This document shows, in pieces, positions 59,712-64,000 of a stretch of 64,000 bases of DNA. How positions within the stretch are numbered: the first letter of the stretch is position 1; every line of letters begins with the position of its first letter. The notes beneath the pieces were generated by a model. It was given only the letters and a program-made list of their open reading frames with translations. It was not told the DNA's origin and did not search any database. Source of the DNA: Georgenia_A wangjunii (GTDB taxonomy: Bacteria; Actinomycetota; Actinomycetes; Actinomycetales; Actinomycetaceae); assembly GCF_036421915.1 (NCBI RefSeq), contig NZ_JAZGOM010000008.1. One strand, 5' to 3'. The position numbers and the translations under genes are program-made.

Positions 59712-60023
59712 TCAGCGCGTGGGGCGCCGGCGGCCGCGTGCGCCCCAGCACGCCCGGTGCCAGTGCCGCCGGTCCGCGAGCGCCGCCTCGGCCCCGAGGA
59801 GGTGGTCCGTGGGCCACGCGACGACGTGCGGGGTCCCGGCCTCGACGAGCTGGTCGCAGCCGGGGCAGCGGTAGGACTTCTCCGACCCCCGCACCTCGCG
59901 CACCGTGAATGTCTCCCCGCGGGGGCCGCTTTCGCTGCGCGCGACGCCCCGCAGCCGCTCCGGGTCGAGCGGGGTGTGCTCCTGGCCGTAGGGCCGCCGG
60001 CTCGACCGGCGGGACCGCGGCAC
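59712..60023 (-). CDS. Small zinc-ribbon-like protein (annotated as ATP/GTP-binding in actinobacteria)
   Basis: 103 residues. A basic N-terminus (PRSRRSSRRPYGQEHTPLDP) and a metal-site pattern YRCPGCDQLVEAGTPHVVAW ... HWHRACW (Cys-x2-Cys, His, His-x3-Cys). GTG 60023 lies 2 nt after the GH1 stop, with GGAGG 7 nt upstream inside the GH1 gene, so the two are coupled. The name of the family in databases is not a proof of nucleotide binding. Confidence 0.75.
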   Translation of the reverse strand: MPRSRRSSRRPYGQEHTPLDPERLRGVARSESGPRGETFTVREVRGSEKSYRCPGCDQLVEAGTPHVVAWPTDHLLGAEAALADRRHWHRACWGARGRRRPTR

Positions 60024-60025
60024 CG

Positions 60026-61471
60026 CTAGTCCTCCGGCCAGGGCAGGGCGCCCGCGTCCTCGACGCGCGGCAGGGCGCCGGTGCGCACGAGCTCCCGGTA
60101 CCAGCGTGCCGAGTCCTTCGGCGTCCGCTCGCCGGTCGCGTAGTCGACGTAGACGATCCCGAAGCGCTTGCTGTAGCCGTACGCCCACTCGAAGTTGTCG
60201 AGGAGCGACCACACGAAGTACCCGCGCACGTCCACCCCCGCGGCGCGCGCGTCGGCGACCGCGGCGATGTGCCCGCGCAGGTAGGCCACGCGGGCGGCGT
60301 CGTGCACCCGGCCGCCGGTCGGCTCGTCGTCGAACGCCGCGCCGTTCTCCGTCACCATGAGCGGCAGGTCCGGGTAGGTGTTGTCGAGGGCGCGCAGGAG
60401 CTCGCTCAGCGCCTCCGGCGCAATGTTCCACCCCATGGCCGTGTGGGGCCCGGGCTGGGCGAGGAACTCGACGTCGTCGGCGGCTACCCACGGGCTGCCG
60501 GCGCCGCCGCCGTGCCCGTCGGCCCGCTCCGGCCGACCCTCGCCGGAGAAGCGGCGCACGCGCTGGGTGGAGTAGTAGTTGACGCCGAGGACGTCGAGGC
60601 GCTGACGGGTGATCGTCAGGTCGCCCGGCTGGACGAAGGACCAGTCGCTCACGCCGGCCGTGTCGCGCAGGAGCCGGCGCGGGTAGGAGCCGTCCATGAT
60701 CGGGCCGAGGAAGACGTGGTTGCCGACGGCGTCGATCTGGGCGACCGCGTCGAGGTCCGCCGAGGACGTCGGGTCGGCGGGGTGGGTGACGTGGAGGTTG
60801 AGCGAGACGGCCACCTGCGCCTCCTCGCCGAGCTCCGCCCGGATCGCCTGCGCCCCGAGGCCGTGGGCGAGGTTGAGGTGGTGGGCCGCGGCGAGGGCCG
60901 CCGCCGGCTCGGTGCGTCCGGGAGCGTGGACGCCGGCGGCGTAGCCGAGGAACGCCGAGCACCACGGCTCGTTGAGCGTCGTCCACAGCGAGACGCGGCT
61001 GCCGAGCTCACGCGCCATGTGCCGCGCGTACTCGGCGAAGGCGTAGGCGGTGGCCCGGTTCGTCCACCCGCCGGCCTCCTCGAGCTCCGCCGGGAGGTCC
61101 CAGTGGTAGAGCGTGACGACGGGCGCGATCCCGGCATCCCGCAGCGCGTCGAGGAGGCGCCGGTAGAACGCGACGCCCTCGGCGTTGAGCGGGCCGGTGC
61201 CCCCGGGCTGCACGCGCGCCCACGAGATCGAGAGCCGGGAGGCGCGCAGGCCGAGCCGCACCATGAGCGCGACGTCCTCCTCCCACCGGTGGTAGTGGTC
61301 GGCGGCGACGTCGCCGGTGTCCCCGCCGAGGGTCGCGCCGGGCACGCGGGAGAACGTGTCCCAGATCGACGGGCCGCGCCCGCCGGAGTCCGCAGCACCC
61401 TCGATCTGGTAGGCGGCCGTGGCGGCGCCCCAGAGGAAGTCGTCGGGCAGGTCGAGCGGTGCGGTGTCCAT
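60026..61471 (-). CDS. GH1 beta-glucosidase
   Basis: 481 residues. Cleaves terminal beta-glucosides (or related beta-glycosides). GH1 signatures: FLWGAATAAYQIEGAADSGG, acid/base Glu in WTTLNEPWCSAF (about 167), NYYSTQRV, nucleophile Glu in LMVTENGAAFDD (about 372) and WSLLDNFEWAYGYSKRFG. No signal peptide, so it is intracellular. It follows nagA by 14 nt, suggesting a shared transcript for handling imported beta-linked sugars. Confidence 0.95.
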   Translation of the reverse strand: MDTAPLDLPDDFLWGAATAAYQIEGAADSGGRGPSIWDTFSRVPGATLGGDTGDVAADHYHRWEEDVALMVRLGLRASRLSISWARVQPGGTGPLNAEGVAFYRRLLDALRDAGIAPVVTLYHWDLPAELEEAGGWTNRATAYAFAEYARHMARELGSRVSLWTTLNEPWCSAFLGYAAGVHAPGRTEPAAALAAAHHLNLAHGLGAQAIRAELGEEAQVAVSLNLHVTHPADPTSSADLDAVAQIDAVGNHVFLGPIMDGSYPRRLLRDTAGVSDWSFVQPGDLTITRQRLDVLGVNYYSTQRVRRFSGEGRPERADGHGGGAGSPWVAADDVEFLAQPGPHTAMGWNIAPEALSELLRALDNTYPDLPLMVTENGAAFDDEPTGGRVHDAARVAYLRGHIAAVADARAAGVDVRGYFVWSLLDNFEWAYGYSKRFGIVYVDYATGERTPKDSARWYRELVRTGALPRVEDAGALPWPED

Positions 61472-61485
61472 CGTGGGGACCCTCC

Positions 61486-62703
61486 TCAGACGTCGGCGCC
61501 GGCGCGGAGGACCCGGACCGGTCGTAGGTCGGTGTCGGTGACGAGCACGTCGGCCCGCCGCCCCACCTCGAGCGCACCGACGTCCGCGCTCCCGAGGACG
61601 GCCGCGGGGCCGGTCGCGGCGCAGTAGACGGCGTCGACGAGGCTGATGCCGCCAGCCACGCTCGTGCGCACGACGTCGACGAGGTGGGCCGTGCCCCCCG
61701 CGATGGAGTCGGCGCCGGTGAGGCGGGCGACGCCGTCGGCCACGGTGACGGCGAGCGAGCCGAGCTGGTACGAGCCGTCCGCCATGCCGGCGGCCGCCAT
61801 GGCGTCGGTGACGAGGAGCACGTTCTCGCGCCCGACGAGCTCGAGGACGTTGCGCCCCAGGCCGGGGTCGAGGTGGGTGCCGTCGTTGATGATCTCGAGG
61901 GCGACCTCACCGCGGGAGGCCGCCGCGAGGAGCTCGGGGACGGGCCCGGGCGTGCGGTGGTGCATGGGGTTCATGCCGTTGAAGAGGTGCGTGACCGTCG
62001 CCTTCGCCGAGCGCCCCTGCGCGCCGTCCAGCAGCGTGACGGACTCCGCGACGGCGGCCCGGGTCTGCGCGGCCGTCGCGACGGTGTGCCCGAACGAGGG
62101 CAGGGCGCCCCCGGCGACGAGCGCGGCGCTGACGCCGTCGGGGCCGGTGACGCCGGGGGCCTCGGGCGCGAGCGTCATCGTGACGACGTGGCCGCGGCCG
62201 AGCGCGAGGAGCTCGGCCGTGAGCGCGGCGTCCGGCTCCTGGATGGCGGCCGGGTTCTGCGCCCCGCAGCGCTCGGTCGAGATGAACGGGCCCTCGAAGT
62301 GGATCCCGGCGAGCTCGCCGGCGTCGGCGAGCGCGGCGAGCGTGCGCACCCGCGCGCGGAGCACGTCGGGCGTCGCCGTGACGAGGGAGGCGACGAGCGA
62401 CGTCGTGCCGTGGCGCCGGTGCTCGTCGACGGCGACCTGCGCGGTGGCGCCGTCCTCGGCGTCGGGGAAGCTCGCGCCGCCACCGCCGTGGCAGTGGAGG
62501 TCGACGAGGCCCGGCAGCACGTGGGTCCCCCGGGCCGGTTCCCCCGCGGCCTCGACCGCCTCGCGCCACCCCGCACCGGCTGCCTCACCGGCCGGCCCGA
62601 CGAAGACGATGCGCCCGCCGGCGTGGACGACGGCGCCGTCCTCGACGACGGCGGTGGGTGTGACGACGCGCCCACGGACGGCCTGTGCGGCAGGGATGCT
62701 CAT
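61486..62703 (-). CDS. nagA: N-acetylglucosamine-6-phosphate deacetylase
   Basis: 405 residues. Deacetylates GlcNAc-6-phosphate in amino-sugar catabolism. Amidohydrolase features: LPGLVDLHCHGGGGASF, HFEGPFISTERCGAQNP with the metal Glu, SFGHTVATAAQTRAAV, THLFNGMNPMHHRTPG and VTDAMAAAGM with the catalytic Asp. ATG 62703 follows AAGAAT (62710-62715) by 6 nt, the same arrangement as glgX. First gene of nagA-GH1-zinc-ribbon. Confidence 0.93.
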   Translation of the reverse strand: MSIPAAQAVRGRVVTPTAVVEDGAVVHAGGRIVFVGPAGEAAGAGWREAVEAAGEPARGTHVLPGLVDLHCHGGGGASFPDAEDGATAQVAVDEHRRHGTTSLVASLVTATPDVLRARVRTLAALADAGELAGIHFEGPFISTERCGAQNPAAIQEPDAALTAELLALGRGHVVTMTLAPEAPGVTGPDGVSAALVAGGALPSFGHTVATAAQTRAAVAESVTLLDGAQGRSAKATVTHLFNGMNPMHHRTPGPVPELLAAASRGEVALEIINDGTHLDPGLGRNVLELVGRENVLLVTDAMAAAGMADGSYQLGSLAVTVADGVARLTGADSIAGGTAHLVDVVRTSVAGGISLVDAVYCAATGPAAVLGSADVGALEVGRRADVLVTDTDLRPVRVLRAGADV

Positions 62704-62780
62704 CCCCCCATTCTTGCCCACGACACCGCGCGGTCCATCCGGCGCGCGCCGGGCGCCGTCGGCCGGGGCGCGGACCGGGG

Positions 62781-63476
62781 CTAGAAGAGGCGGGAGTCCG
62801 AGTCGTCGAGGCCCCGCATCGCGTTGTAGTCGAGCACGAGGCAGCGGATCCCGCGGTCGGTCGCCAGGACGCGCGCCTGCGGCTTGATCTCCTGCGCGGC
62901 GAACACCCCGGCGACGGGCGCGAGGAGGGGGTCGCGGTTGAGGAGCTCGAGGTAGCGGGTGAGCTGCTCGACGCCGTCGATGTCACCGCGGCGCTTGATC
63001 TCGATGGCCACCGCCGCACCGGACGCGGTCCGCGCGAGGATGTCGACCGGGCCGATGGCCGTGGGGTACTCGCGCCGGACGAGGCGGTGCCCCGGGCCGA
63101 GGAGGTCGATCTGCTCGGCGAGGAGCCGCTGGAGGTGCGCCTCGACGCCGTCCTTGACGAGCCCGGGGTCCACGCCCAGGTCGACGTCCGCCTCGTGGAC
63201 GACGTCGTGGAGCGTGACGACGAGCCGGTCGTCCGTCTTGGTGCTCTGGACGGTCCACACCTGCGTGGCGCCGGCGCGCGCCGCCGCCTCGTCCGGCTCG
63301 GACACGTCGAGCCGGCACGGCGGGCTCATCCAGTTGAGCGGCTTGTACGAGCCGCCGTCGGAGTGGACGAGCACCGAGCCGTCCGCCTTGACCATGAGGA
63401 GGCGCGTGGCCAGGGGCAGGTGGGCGTCGAGGCGCCCGGTGTAGTCGACCGAGCACGTCGCGATGACGGTGCGCAC
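62781..63476 (-). CDS. nucS: Mismatch-specific endonuclease NucS (EndoMS)
   Basis: 231 residues. Makes double-strand cuts at mismatches in the non-MutSL repair pathway of actinobacteria. N-terminal DNA-binding domain (ATCSVDYTGRLDAHLPLATR) and C-terminal RecB-like nuclease with GPVDILARTASGAAVAIEIK, where Asp, Glu and Lys form the active site. The C-terminus DSRLF is the clamp-binding motif. GTG 63476 has GGAGG 8 nt upstream. Confidence 0.95.
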   Translation of the reverse strand: MRTVIATCSVDYTGRLDAHLPLATRLLMVKADGSVLVHSDGGSYKPLNWMSPPCRLDVSEPDEAAARAGATQVWTVQSTKTDDRLVVTLHDVVHEADVDLGVDPGLVKDGVEAHLQRLLAEQIDLLGPGHRLVRREYPTAIGPVDILARTASGAAVAIEIKRRGDIDGVEQLTRYLELLNRDPLLAPVAGVFAAQEIKPQARVLATDRGIRCLVLDYNAMRGLDDSDSRLF

Positions 63477-63537
63477 CCGTGCTACCTCCGTATCGCTGGG
63501 CTGGGGACGTCGCGGCGCGTGCCGCCGGCGCCGCGGG

Positions 63538-63960
63538 TCAGTACGTGAGGGCCGGGTCGCCCGGGGGCGCCGCCTCGAGCCAGCTCGTCAGGCCCGCGGC
63601 CGCCTCGGCGCGCATGGCGAGGTGGAACTCGTCGGTGCCGTAGCGGCACGTCACCTCGACGACGTCGCTGTCCGCGCCCGGGATGGCCCGGCGCCCGGAG
63701 GACAGAACGACGAGCCGCCGGCGGTCCCAGCGGGCCGTCGGCTGCGGGGCGAGCGAGACGAGCCGGTGCCAGTCGAGCCGGTTCACCCCGTACCCGGCGA
63801 TGCCGGACGTCCACTCCCCGCCGCCGGCCGACCGCCACGCGCACTCGAACGAGCCCACGCGCCGGCCGAGCGTGCGCGCCCGCCACAGCAGGAGCGCGAC
63901 GGCCAGGGCCGCGAGCAGGACGAGGGCGGCCGCACCAACGCCCACCCACGCCCAGCCCAC
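63538..63960 (-). CDS. DUF2550 membrane protein
   Basis: 140 residues. One N-terminal helix (VGVGAAALVLLAALAVALLL) then a cytoplasmic PH-like domain (RVGSFECAWRS, WHRLVSLAPQPTARWDRRRL). The family is conserved in actinobacteria between atpC and nucS, as here. GTG 63960 is the start; function unknown. Confidence 0.88.
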   Translation of the reverse strand: MGWAWVGVGAAALVLLAALAVALLLWRARTLGRRVGSFECAWRSAGGGEWTSGIAGYGVNRLDWHRLVSLAPQPTARWDRRRLVVLSSGRRAIPGADSDVVEVTCRYGTDEFHLAMRAEAAAGLTSWLEAAPPGDPALTY

Positions 63961-63969
63961 GGCGCGGTC

Positions 63970-64000
63970 CTACTCCCCGGAAGCGGCCTGTGCGTCCTCC
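63970..64000 (-). CDS. atpC: Last codons of a probable ATP synthase epsilon subunit gene
   Basis: The minus strand entering from the right edge reads EDAQAASGE then a stop at 63970-63972. The identity is inferred from the conserved actinobacterial order atpC - DUF2550 - nucS; nine residues alone cannot prove it. Confidence 0.45.
   Translation of the reverse strand, partial: EDAQAASGE

Overview
The window is very GC-rich chromosomal DNA with dense genes, frequent GTG starts, 4-nt GTGA/ATGA gene overlaps and many promoters whose -10 box sits 6-7 nt in front of the start codon. Together with GlgE/TreS/Mak, NucS beside a DUF2550 protein and an apparent atpC end, and a DUF222/HNH protein, this points to an actinobacterium. 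The secreted mannan-type enzymes and small cell-surface genes fit Micrococcales (Cellulomonadaceae/Bogoriellaceae-like); the genus is a guess.

Layout. (1) 1-7.4 kb: two large secreted proteins on the minus strand, a PA14/sugar-dehydrogenase-like/DUF1080 multidomain protein cut by the left edge and a secreted metzincin-type metalloprotease. (2) 7.4-13.9 kb: an accessory strip of small hypothetical, mostly membrane, genes, with broken remnants of Tad-pilus genes (CpaF ATPase and T2SSF protein) and a coupled two-gene unit of a two-TM protein and a small ferredoxin-fold-like protein. (3) 14.0-20.3 kb: a giant secreted GH92-GH76 mannosidase. Its last 95 residues and its downstream hairpin are near-duplicates of those of the metalloprotease at 4.7 kb. 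(4) 20.6-33.5 kb: housekeeping and transport genes: MFS pump, saccharopine-dehydrogenase-like reductase, P-loop kinase, mnmA, an EamA permease behind a tandem glycine riboswitch, cysteine desulfurase, a phosphatase, an APH-like kinase, an FKBP lipoprotein and etfBA. (5) 33.5-49.3 kb: an alpha-glucan block: glgX, then trpS with its own Trp attenuator-like leader plus a DUF885 peptidase, then glgP divergent from a glgE-treS-mak-glgB run. (6) 49.3-64 kb: acyltransferase, DUF222/HNH protein, an operon for a membrane protein, a lipoprotein and a redox-dead thioredoxin-TPR protein, a DivIVA-like coiled coil, a GNAT, an alpha/beta hydrolase, a nagA-GH1-Zn-finger operon, nucS, DUF2550 and the last codons of a probable atpC.

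How the genes work together. TreS converts trehalose to maltose, Mak phosphorylates it, GlgE polymerises maltose-1-phosphate and GlgB branches the glucan; GlgP and GlgX take it apart. The secreted GH92-GH76 protein would release mannose from mannan or mannoprotein. The most notable regulatory element is the trpS leader: an 11-codon ORF with tandem Trp codons and four mutually complementary 8-nt segments. Boundaries and starts were chosen from ribosome-binding sites, -10 boxes, overlaps and family alignment by eye; no database search was possible.
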